Source: Amycolatopsis sp. FDAARGOS 1241
GTDB taxonomy: Bacteria; Actinomycetota; Actinomycetes; Mycobacteriales; Pseudonocardiaceae
Length of the DNA stretch: 64,000 bases
NCBI RefSeq assembly: GCF_016889705.1
Contig: NZ_CP069526.1
Span: 1,054,001 to 1,118,000 of the forward strand
Direction: 5' to 3'
Shown here: in pieces, positions 51,871-59,759 of the stretch
How positions within the stretch are numbered: the stretch's first letter is position 1
Layout of the letters: each line of letters opens with the position of its first letter
The notes under the pieces: model-generated
The model's database searches: none
What the model saw: the letters and a program-made list of their open reading frames with translations, nothing else
Told to the model about the DNA's origin: nothing
Translations under genes and position numbers: made by a program

Positions 51871-53298
51871 ATGATGCGTACTCGAGTTGCGATGCTCGCC
51901 GCCCTCGTGGCGACGGGTGTGGCGGCCCTGACCGCGTGCGGAGGCGGCAGCACCGCCGGCACGCCGAGCGCCGCCCCGGCCGGAGGCGCCGACGCGGCTT
52001 CTTCGGTCAACTTCCTGACCGGTACTGCCCAGCAGAACGGCGCGCCGCAGAACACCGGCGACTTCGCCGACCCGTCCGACACCGAAGCCGCCGAGCAGTG
52101 GGTGGAGCTCGACGCCGGCTCGGCGGGCGACCTGAACCCGGTGGTGCTGAACGGAAAGGGCTTCCTGCTCTACCGCTTCGACAAGGACAGCCCGAAGCCG
52201 CCGACGTCCAACTGCAACGATGACTGCGCCAAGAAGTGGCCGCCGGTCACGGTGAAGCCGGGCGGCAAGGTGTTCCTCAACGGTGTGGACCGCAACGACG
52301 TCGGCTTCCTCAAGCGCCAGGACGGTTCGCTGCAGGTGACCATCGGCAACTGGGCCGTCTACCGCTTCAGCGGCGACGCCCAGCCGGGAGACACCAAGGG
52401 CCAGGGCGTGCAGGGCACGTGGTTCGGCGTGACTCCCGAGGGTGGCAAGGCGGAGGCGTCCAAGGAGGGCACGGACCCGACGACCGGCGTCCAGTACAAG
52501 ACCGGTACCGCCAAGGAGAACGGCGCCGACCTGACCCAGGGCGATGACTACAAGGGCCCGCGCACCGACGACGCCGCGATGAAGTGGATCCAGCTCACCC
52601 GCGGTTCGGCCGGCGGCCTCAACCCGATCGTCCACGACGGGGCCGGCATGACGATCTACCGCTTCGACAACGACAAGCCGAAGCCGCCGACGTCCAACTG
52701 CAACGGTGACTGCGCGGTGAAGTGGCCGCCACTGCTCGTGAAGCCGGGAACGCGCATCTTCGTCAACGGTGTGCCGGCCGCCAAGATCGGCGTCGTCACC
52801 CGCGCCGACGGCTCGCGCCAGGTGACCCTGAACGGCTGGCCGCTCTACCGCTTCAGCGGCGACAAGAACCCGGGCGACATCAACGGTGAAGGCGTCGGCG
52901 GCACCTGGTTCGCCGTGTCGCCGAACGGCGGCAAGGTCCTGCCGAAGGGCGGCGCGCCCGCCCCGTCGAGCACCCCGCCGGCTTCCTCGACCACCAACCC
53001 GCCGTCGTCGACCACCCCGCCTCCCGGCGGCGTGACCCTGGGCAACGGCAGCGCGATCCTCGACAGCGGCATCAACTTCGCCGAGCCGAAGGGTTCGTTC
53101 GGGGTGGCCGGCCCCGGTTGTGTCGCGAACCCGCAGCCCTCGCTCGTGTCCTCGATCCAGCTCAGCGGCGGCCCGGTGAAGCTCTGGAAGGGCCCGAACT
53201 GCACCGGCCAGTCGATGGTCATCACCGCGAGCGTGCCGGACCTGAGCAAGATCGGCTTCGACAAGCAGGTCGTCTCCATCCGCTTCGGCGACAAGTGA
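51871..53298 (+). CDS. Lipoprotein with two tandem COG4315-type repeats and a crystallin-like tail
   Basis: 475 residues. Lipobox LTAC (lipidated Cys about 23). Repeat 1 (about 90-195) and repeat 2 (about 240-350) share LLYRFDKDSPKPPTSNCNDDC/TIYRFDNDKPKPPTSNCNGDC, AKKWPP and YRFSGD...GTWF, as in the secreted repeat family PF03640. After a Pro/Ser/Thr linker, the last about 70 residues (VKLWKGPNCTGQSMVITASV..FDKQVVSIRFG) look like a beta/gamma-crystallin or I36-inhibitor fold. Conserved Cys pairs suggest disulfides. It follows a sigma-factor-type promoter and a Crp-like site. Role unknown. Confidence 0.87.
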   Translation: MMRTRVAMLAALVATGVAALTACGGGSTAGTPSAAPAGGADAASSVNFLTGTAQQNGAPQNTGDFADPSDTEAAEQWVELDAGSAGDLNPVVLNGKGFLLYRFDKDSPKPPTSNCNDDCAKKWPPVTVKPGGKVFLNGVDRNDVGFLKRQDGSLQVTIGNWAVYRFSGDAQPGDTKGQGVQGTWFGVTPEGGKAEASKEGTDPTTGVQYKTGTAKENGADLTQGDDYKGPRTDDAAMKWIQLTRGSAGGLNPIVHDGAGMTIYRFDNDKPKPPTSNCNGDCAVKWPPLLVKPGTRIFVNGVPAAKIGVVTRADGSRQVTLNGWPLYRFSGDKNPGDINGEGVGGTWFAVSPNGGKVLPKGGAPAPSSTPPASSTTNPPSSTTPPPGGVTLGNGSAILDSGINFAEPKGSFGVAGPGCVANPQPSLVSSIQLSGGPVKLWKGPNCTGQSMVITASVPDLSKIGFDKQVVSIRFGDK

Positions 53299-53312
53299 GG
53301 TAACGAATAGGC

Positions 53313-53359
53313 GAAGAGCCGGTGTGTGCACCGACGGGGGGTGCACACACCGGCTCTTC
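53313..53359. terminator. Strong bidirectional terminator
   Basis: Perfect 20-bp stem GAAGAGCCGGTGTGTGCACC with its complement, 6-nt loop, serving the lipoprotein gene and the convergent acyl-CoA ligase gene. Confidence 0.92.
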
Positions 53360-53362
53360 CTT

Positions 53363-54733
53363 TCATGCGATGCGGTTCTCGGCGTGGCGCCAGAAGGGTT
53401 CGCCGAGGGCGCGTTTGTCCACTTTGCCAACCGGAGTGAGGGGGAGGTGGCCGGTGAAGTCCACTGAGGACGGAACGAAGTGCTCGCCGCCCAGTTCCCC
53501 GCGGACATGATCCTTGAGCTCTTCCGCGGTGGTGGCTCCGGCCGTGGTGACCACCGCGCGCACCAGCTCACCCTCGCCGCCCGCCCCGGGCACGGCGAAA
53601 ACGGCGGCCGCGGTCACGCCGGGATGGGTGAGCAGTGCGTTCTCGACCGTGGTGGAGGCGACCTTGGTGCCGCGTTCGCCGGTGATGATCACGTCGTCCT
53701 TGCGGTCGTGCAGGTAGAGGTAGCCTTCTTCGTCGAAGTGGCCGAGGTCGCCGGTGCGCAGCCAGGCGTCCCGGATGGGTCCTTCCCCGAGATAACCGTC
53801 CATCATGGACAGGCCGCGCACGAGGACCTCGTGGTCCTCGATCTTGGCCTCCATGCCCGGGACGATCCGGCCCACGGACCCGAGGCGCTCCGGCCGGCCT
53901 TCGAGCTCCTGCGCGGAAATGCTCGCGATCATCGGCGCTTCGGTGAGCCCGTACCCCTGCCCGACGACGGGGCCGAACACCTCCAGCGCCCGCGCCAACC
54001 GCCGCGGCGGCAGCGGCGCGGCTCCGAGGGAGAGGCTCTGGACGCTGGAGACGTCGGTGGTTTCGAGCCGAGCGCTGTCCAGCACGGCTGCGAGCCGCGG
54101 CGGCGTCAGCGAGAGCGCCGTGACCCGGTGGGTCTGGATGTCGTCGAGGAGCCCCTCCGCGTCGAACTGCCTGCGCAGCACCACGGTGTTGCCGCACAGC
54201 AACGCGCCGAGCACCGCCGCGTTCCCCGTCATGTGCGTGAGCGGCGCCGCGACGAGGACGGTCTGCGTGCCGTCGGGGCGGAAGATGCGGGCCATGCCGT
54301 CGTAGATGCCGCTGTGGCGGATCAGCTTGGGCTCCCCGGTGGTCCCGCCGGTGGGGAAAATCGCGGTGACTCGCTCGGGTAGCTCGTCGAGTGTGGACGG
54401 TGGCTGCCGGATCAACTCGTCGAGTTCGGTGTCCGTGATGAGCTTCGCCCCGGTCCTCGCGAGCGCCGAATCCCTCGCCGGTCTGCTCGCCGACGCCGCG
54501 ACCAGCAGCACGTCGAGGTTCCTCGCCTGCGCGGCCACCTGGGTGAGCACCACTTCGGGCCGGTTGGGCGCGTCGATCGCGATAGTCCCGGAGAACCCGC
54601 CGAGCCCGGTGTGGATGCGCTCGAGCGTCTCGGCCGCGTTGCTGTAGGTGGTGGCGCGGCCATCGTGGTGGAAGAGGACGGTGTCCCCGCCGCTCTCCAG
54701 CGCCGCCAGGACTCGGTCCAGGAAGAAGCTCAC
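53363..54733 (-). CDS. AMP-forming acyl-CoA ligase (ANL superfamily)
   Basis: 456 residues. Core motifs: FPTGGTTGEPK (A3 P-loop), GYGLTEAPM (A5), LRTGDLGHFDEEGYLYLHDRKDDVI (A7-A8) and the catalytic Lys in LTPVGKVDKRAL (A10). Shorter than most acyl-CoA ligases (500+), mainly through a reduced N-terminal domain. It activates a carboxylic acid to acyl-AMP and CoA ester. No pathway partner is adjacent. Confidence 0.9.
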   Translation of the reverse strand: MSFFLDRVLAALESGGDTVLFHHDGRATTYSNAAETLERIHTGLGGFSGTIAIDAPNRPEVVLTQVAAQARNLDVLLVAASASRPARDSALARTGAKLITDTELDELIRQPPSTLDELPERVTAIFPTGGTTGEPKLIRHSGIYDGMARIFRPDGTQTVLVAAPLTHMTGNAAVLGALLCGNTVVLRRQFDAEGLLDDIQTHRVTALSLTPPRLAAVLDSARLETTDVSSVQSLSLGAAPLPPRRLARALEVFGPVVGQGYGLTEAPMIASISAQELEGRPERLGSVGRIVPGMEAKIEDHEVLVRGLSMMDGYLGEGPIRDAWLRTGDLGHFDEEGYLYLHDRKDDVIITGERGTKVASTTVENALLTHPGVTAAAVFAVPGAGGEGELVRAVVTTAGATTAEELKDHVRGELGGEHFVPSSVDFTGHLPLTPVGKVDKRALGEPFWRHAENRIA

Positions 54734-55108
54734 CCGGGCACGGTAGCTCGCCGGACTCCGCGCCTTGGGCCACCGCCGTCCCAGCGCGCCGACTCAGCCC
54801 GAGACCCGAGCCCGGCCAGCCTGCGGGTCGCCACCAGCGATCGGCCGTGGTGTTCACCTGTCCCTCGGGGAGACTGCCTTATGAACGCCGGCCTGTCCGC
54901 ACAGCGTCTGCCTCGATTGGTCCGGACAAACCGCCCGCAACCGGCGGTCGAAACGCAGGCGCGTCGAAAATAGGCGAGCACGGAACCGGAGTCAATCCCA
55001 GAACCCGCGCCACCACTGGCGGATTCCGGACAACCACCCTCACGTCGGTCGGGAAGTTTCGGCCGCGCGGCAAGGCGTTACCGTGGAGACCCACTGGAGG
55101 GAGCCCCG
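54734..55108. other. Intergenic region with divergent promoters, no gene seen
   Basis: 375 bp between the ligase and the GH3 gene. No coding frame with a ribosome site and no recognisable riboswitch; GGAGGGA at 55094-55100 is the ribosome site of the GH3 gene. Confidence 0.5.
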
Positions 55109-56197
55109 ATGAACCGTGTGAGTCGGACCGTCCTGGTGCTGGGCGCGATCGCCACAGCCACTGCCACCGCCACCGCGGCGGTGCCCGGCACGGCCGGCGC
55201 GAAGCAGCTCACGCCCAGGCAGCTGGCGGGTCAGCGGGTGATCTACTCGTACCCCGGGCTGACGCCACCGGACGCGTTGCTGCAGCGCATCCGCGCGGGC
55301 GAGGCCGGAGGTGTGATCTTCTTCGGGGAGAACATCTCGTCGAGCAGTCAGATCGCGGGCGTCGTGAAACAGCTGCGAGCCGCGGCGAAGCAGAGTCCCG
55401 TGCGCGAGCCCCTCCTGCTGATGACCGACCAGGAAGGCGGCAAGGTCCGGCGGCTGCCGGGTGAGCCCGCGCTGTCGGAAAAGCAGGTCGGGCAGGCGGC
55501 GGACCCGGAGGCCGCGGCGAAGGCGGCCGGCACGGGCGCCGGGAACAACCTCGCGGGCGTCGGCATGAACGTCAACCTCGCGCCGGTGCTGGACGTCTAC
55601 CGCCAGGCCGGCAATTTCATCGACGAGTACGGCCGCTCGTACTCCAATGACCCCGCGAAAGCGGCGACGCTGGGCCGCGACGCCATCGCCGCGCAACAGG
55701 CCACGGGCGTCACGGCGACGGCGAAGCACTTTCCCGGCCTCGGGGCGGCGCCGGCGGGGAGCAACACGGACGTCGCGCCCGTCACGCTGAACCTCTCCCG
55801 CGACGAACTCCGCGCCACGGACGAAGCGCCGTATGCGAAGACGGCCGCCAAGCTCGCGATGCTCTCCTGGGCCACGTACCCGGCGCTCGATCCGAAGAAC
55901 CCGGCCGGCCTCTCGCCGACGATCGTGCAGCAGGAGCTGCGCGGGCGCGACGGCTACTGCGGCGTCACGATCACCGACGCGCTCGAGGCCGGCGCCCTGC
56001 AGGAGTTCGGCGACACCGGCCACCGCGCGGTGCTCGCGGCGAAAGCGGGTGTCGACCTGATCCTCGCGTCGGGCCGGGATGTCAGCCAGGGCGACGCGGC
56101 CGCCGACGCCCTCACTGCCGCGCTCGGCACCGGGCAGCTGCCGGACTTCACGGCGTCGGTCCAGCGGATTTCGGCTCTGCGGAAGGGACTGAGCTGA
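55109..56197 (+). CDS. nagZ: Secreted GH3 beta-N-acetylglucosaminidase (NagZ-like)
   Basis: 362 residues: signal peptide (VSRTVLVLGAIATATATATAAVPGTAGA), then a single GH3 barrel. LLLMTDQEGGKVRRLPG (substrate Asp), MNVNLAPVLDV, TATAKHFPGLG (catalytic His/Lys loop) and GVTITDALEAGAL (nucleophile Asp) are all present. It removes N-acetylglucosamine from peptidoglycan fragments outside the cell. The 3' end overlaps the convergent MFS gene by 50 bp. Confidence 0.9.
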   Translation: MNRVSRTVLVLGAIATATATATAAVPGTAGAKQLTPRQLAGQRVIYSYPGLTPPDALLQRIRAGEAGGVIFFGENISSSSQIAGVVKQLRAAAKQSPVREPLLLMTDQEGGKVRRLPGEPALSEKQVGQAADPEAAAKAAGTGAGNNLAGVGMNVNLAPVLDVYRQAGNFIDEYGRSYSNDPAKAATLGRDAIAAQQATGVTATAKHFPGLGAAPAGSNTDVAPVTLNLSRDELRATDEAPYAKTAAKLAMLSWATYPALDPKNPAGLSPTIVQQELRGRDGYCGVTITDALEAGALQEFGDTGHRAVLAAKAGVDLILASGRDVSQGDAAADALTAALGTGQLPDFTASVQRISALRKGLS

Positions 56198-57404
56198 ACC
56201 GGCGCAGGCTCGGCGTCGTCACCGCGACGGCGGCCACCGCGGCCACGCACAGCAGGCCGCCGCTGACCAGCGACACCAGCGCGGACGTCGGCGCCGCCAC
56301 CAGGCCCGCGCGCAGGTTGCCGAGGTCGGGCCCCGCCTGACCCACGATCTGCTCCGCCGCGGACACCCGCCCGAGCATCGCGTTCGGTGTGTGCAGCTGG
56401 ATCACCGTGCTGCGCGAGACCACCGACAGGGTGTCGGCCGCACCTGCCACCGCCAGAAACCCCAAGCCCAGCCAGGGGTTCGGCGTCAGCCCGAACAGCG
56501 TCAGCGCCACGCCCCACGTGGCCGAGCCCACCAGCATCACCACCCCGGGCCGCGGCAGGCGCGTGAACGCGCCGGAGAACACGGACGCGACGACGCCACC
56601 CACGGCGATCGCGGTGAGGAACAACCCGAGCGTGCGCGGGCTGCCGCCGAAGCGTTCGGCGTTGACGAGCGGGAAGAGGCTGATGGGCATGGACAGGACC
56701 ATCGAAGCGAGATCGGTGAGCAGCGCGCCGCGCACCGCGGGGTTGCGGACGAGGAACCCGAGCCCGTCGCCGACTCCGCGCAGGCCCGGGCGTGCGGGTT
56801 CGCCGTCGGGCAGCATCGGCGGCAGGCCGAAGGCGCCGTAGAACGCGCAGGCGAACGTCACCGCGTCGAGCGCGTAACAGCCGGTGACGCCGAGCCAGCC
56901 GATCACGAGCCCGCCGAGCGCGGGGCCGGCCAGCATGCAGGCCTGGAACGAGATCCGGTTCAGCGCGAGCCCGGCCGCGAGTTGCTCGCGCGGCAGTAGC
57001 CGCGGGATGAACGTGCGCGACGCCGGCGCGCTGCCCGCGACGAAACACGACTGCACGGCCAGGATCGCCGGCACCGCGCCCACGGGGAACCCCGCCACAG
57101 CGCTCTGCACCACCAGCAGCGCCGAGCACGCGGCCTGCCCGATGACCGTGATGAGGTAGAACCGCCGCCGGTCCGTCCGGTCCACGAACGAGCCGGCGAA
57201 CAGGCCGAACACCACGATCGGCAGCGCTTGCGCCAGCCCGACGGCGCCAGTCCAGACCGTGCTGCTCGTGCGTTCCCAGACCTGGTAGAGCACTGCCACG
57301 AGCGTCAGCTGGGCACCGAGGCCCGAAAAGCTGCGCCCGATCCAGAACCGCCGGAACTGCGGCGACTGGCGCAACGGGGTGACGTCGAGCAGGTGCGCCC
57401 TCAT
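56148..57404 (-). CDS. MFS transporter, 12-TM (EntS-like)
   Basis: 418 residues with 12 hydrophobic segments; MRAHLLDVTPLRQSPQFRRFWIGRSFSGLG start, GLFAGSFVDRTDRRRFYLIT (motif A) and NRISFQACMLAGPALGGLVIG. The type is that of enterobactin-exporter-like or macrolide efflux carriers. ATG 57404 overlaps the stop of the MarR gene (ATGA), so expression is controlled by it. The cargo is unknown. Confidence 0.9.
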   Translation of the reverse strand: MRAHLLDVTPLRQSPQFRRFWIGRSFSGLGAQLTLVAVLYQVWERTSSTVWTGAVGLAQALPIVVFGLFAGSFVDRTDRRRFYLITVIGQAACSALLVVQSAVAGFPVGAVPAILAVQSCFVAGSAPASRTFIPRLLPREQLAAGLALNRISFQACMLAGPALGGLVIGWLGVTGCYALDAVTFACAFYGAFGLPPMLPDGEPARPGLRGVGDGLGFLVRNPAVRGALLTDLASMVLSMPISLFPLVNAERFGGSPRTLGLFLTAIAVGGVVASVFSGAFTRLPRPGVVMLVGSATWGVALTLFGLTPNPWLGLGFLAVAGAADTLSVVSRSTVIQLHTPNAMLGRVSAAEQIVGQAGPDLGNLRAGLVAAPTSALVSLVSGGLLCVAAVAAVAVTTPSLRRFSSVPSAEPKSAGPTP

Positions 57405-57895
57405 CGCCACGAGGGATCGTCCGCGAGCTTCTCCGCGATCCGGTCGTGGAAGCTCTTGCGCGCCAAGGCTTCTTCGATGTCGGCGACCGCCCGGCTCAGC
57501 GCGTACGGGAGCTCTGCTTCGAGGTCCGCCAGCGCGGTCTCGGTCGCGCGCCACTCGGCCGCGAGCCGCTCGACGATCTCCTCGGCCTTCGGTGTGAGCA
57601 CGACTTTCTTGCTGCGCGCGTCGTCGCCGGTGGTGGTCGTGACCAGCCCGGCCTTCCGCATGGCGGCCACCTTCTGGCTCAGCGCCGAGTGCGTGCGCTC
57701 GACCGATTCGGCCAGTTCGGTGATCGTCATCGGCCCGCGCGCGTGCAGGCGAAGGAGCTCCATGACGAAGGTCGGCTTGAGCCCCTCGATGCCGCGTTCG
57801 GTGTAGAGGCGGCCGATGTCGTCGTCCATCGCGTTCAGCAGCAGGCGCAGCGGCCGCCACAGGCTCTGCTCGGTCGGGTCGGTGAACTCAGGCAC
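57401..57895 (-). CDS. MarR-family regulator of the MFS pump
   Basis: 164 residues from GTG 57895 (MPEFTDPTEQSLWRPLRLLLNAMDDDIGRLYTERGIEG), winged helix with TITELAESVERTHSALSQKVAAMRKAGLVTTTTGDDARSKKVVLT (about 57-100), C-terminal dimerisation helices. Near-palindromic operator at 57909-57930 in its own promoter and 4-bp overlap with the pump gene make it an autoregulated MarR-MFS drug/metabolite efflux unit. TTGACA and TACACT boxes place the transcript start at or next to the GTG. Confidence 0.88.
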   Translation of the reverse strand: MPEFTDPTEQSLWRPLRLLLNAMDDDIGRLYTERGIEGLKPTFVMELLRLHARGPMTITELAESVERTHSALSQKVAAMRKAGLVTTTTGDDARSKKVVLTPKAEEIVERLAAEWRATETALADLEAELPYALSRAVADIEEALARKSFHDRIAEKLADDPSWR

Positions 57896-57908
57896 GAGCC
57901 GAAGTGTA

Positions 57909-57930
57909 ACAGTGCTTACATAAGTACTGT
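57909..57930. promoter_or_regulatory. MarR operator in its own promoter
   Basis: Half sites ACAGTGCTTA and TAAGTACTGT flank CA; 9 of 10 positions are symmetric. On the minus strand it sits between TTGACA (-35) and TACACT (-10). Confidence 0.7.
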
Positions 57931-58102
57931 CAAGATTAGCTGTGCGCGTATTGGTGTTCCGCTGAACGGGAATCGCGCTCGCGCCGCAGCGAAATCGTTG
58001 CGGGACAACGGGATGATCGTGAACTGGGTTCGTATTTCGATCATGCGGGTACTTTCCCCGCGCTGGTAACGATTTCTCGTCGCCGACGGTCGAGGAGGCT
58101 GC

Positions 58103-59034
58103 ATGCCCCACGAGCTCAGATTCACCCGTCGGGCGGTGTTCACGGCGGCGTTCGCGGGACTGGTCGCCACCGCGTGCGGAGCCCAGCCGCGGCGCGTGCC
58201 CGTGGCCGCGCCACCGCCACCACCGCCCCCGGCCACCCCGACGCCGACATCTCCACCGCCTCCGCCGCCGAACCCGCTGACCACGAGCCTGCTCGTCGGC
58301 TTCTGCGGGGCGCCGCACGCGAAAGCGCTCGGCGAGATGACCGGGGATCTCGCGGCGGCGGGTCGCAAACTCGTGGCGCGGGCCGCGACCTTCCCGAAGG
58401 ACCGGCCGGTGACACCCGTCGTCGAGCTGATCGCGGCCACCGCACACCCGGCGCCGACGGGCTGTACCGGACACGCGCTACCGACGCGACGATCGAGCAG
58501 TACCTCGCCGAGGCTCGGGTGCTGAAGGGCGTGCTGCTGCTCGACATCCAGCCGGGCCGGGCCGACTTCCTGCCCGAGGTCCAGGCGTACGAACGGTGGC
58601 TGGGGGAGCCCGACGTCGGTGTCGCGCTCGACCCGGAGTGGGCTGTCGAACCCGGCGCGGTGCCGGGCGAGAAGTTCGGCCGCACGACCGGCGCTGAGCT
58701 CGACGGCGTCGCCGCATACCTCGCCGGGCTGGCGAACGAGCAGCGCCTGCCGGACAAGATCATGGCGTACCACCAGGTCGCGGCGTCGATCGTCCGCGAC
58801 GAGGCCGACCTGCGCGCGCACCCGGGCGTGTCGGTGGTGAAGGTCGTCGACGGCATCGGCGGCGCGGGTGCGAAGAAGGCGACCTGGCGCACGCTCATGG
58901 CCGGTAAGCCCGCCCACGTGCTGGCCGGCTTCAAGCTGTTCTTCGACGAAGACACCCGCCACGGTGGTGCGCTGATGACCCCGGACGAGGTGATGGCGCT
59001 GACGCCGAAGCCCGCGTATGTCGTGTATGAGTGA
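58103..59034 (+). pseudogene. Tat-type lipoprotein, frameshifted near 58455
   Basis: The first part encodes a twin-arginine signal (RFTRRAVFTAAFAGLVATAC, lipobox ATAC) and a Pro-rich linker, then LLVGFCGAPHAKALGEMTG up to VVELIAATAHPAP. Homology-like continuation (ADGLYRTRATDATIEQYLAEA, GVLLLDIQPGRADFLPEVQAYERWL, VALDPEW, IMAYHQ, GFKLFFDED) lies in another frame to TGA 59032. A 7-bp direct repeat contraction (GGCGCCG) or a single-base loss at 58450-58460 explains it. Function of the family unknown. Confidence 0.75.
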
Positions 59035-59132
59035 GCCCGCCCGATCCGGGTGACACCCGCGAGTGTGGTGATCCGGTGGGGGCCGGGCGAACCGGGCACT
59101 CTTGCCTGCGACCCTCCACGACGGGAGCACGC

Positions 59133-59621
59133 ATGCACGCCTGGTGGCCCCTCGCGACGGGCGCCGCGGTGTTCGCGGTGCTCGCTCTGCTGCACCTGCG
59201 CCGCTCGGCGCTTTCCCAAGCGGCCGCGGAGCGCGAGGAGCCAGGCACCGTCTCACCGGCGAAGCGGCGGGCGCGCCATCGCGCCGACGAAGCCGATCCG
59301 CTCGCACGCTACCCGGTCGCGCGGCAGCGGCCGGTGCCCCACGCGCTGATCACCTCCACCCGCAGGGAGAGCCCCACGCAGCCGTTTGCGCTGCCCCAGC
59401 CCCGCCCACGGGAGGCGCTGCGGCAGGCGTGGCCCGCCGGCGCGCCACCACGGCCGACCCCGGCGGGCCGGGGGCGCAAGCGCATCGGCAAGATCATCAC
59501 CGACCCGGTCTGGCCGGGCCTTCCGGCTTCCCGCTCCCGTCCGGCGGTTCCCGATCCGTCCGGACGGGGCCGGAAGCGCCGGAGACAAGACTCCGGTAAC
59601 GAAGAACACTTCGACGATTGA
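59133..59621 (+). CDS. Hypothetical membrane-anchored basic protein
   Basis: 162 residues: one N-terminal hydrophobic segment (WWPLATGAAVFAVLALLHL), then a long Arg/Pro-rich, probably disordered tail with two GRGRKR motifs. ATG 59133 follows GGGAG. Normal third-position GC bias supports coding. Role unknown. Confidence 0.6.
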   Translation: MHAWWPLATGAAVFAVLALLHLRRSALSQAAAEREEPGTVSPAKRRARHRADEADPLARYPVARQRPVPHALITSTRRESPTQPFALPQPRPREALRQAWPAGAPPRPTPAGRGRKRIGKIITDPVWPGLPASRSRPAVPDPSGRGRKRRRQDSGNEEHFDD

Positions 59622-59759
59622 CGACGGCCGTGCGCGGGTAAGTAACCGGGCGAGCCCGCCGTTGTGGTCCCCTCCCCCCACCTCTGCGGCGGCGGGCACG
59701 GGCCGGGCCTCGCGGTTGACCGCGCGGTCCGGCCCCGCTTTTGCCCGGTGACACCCGGT

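Noticed and set aside
54734..55108. Riboswitch before the peptidoglycan hexosaminidase gene
   Set aside because: I looked for the conserved cores expected upstream of cell-wall hydrolase genes and found no convincing match by eye.
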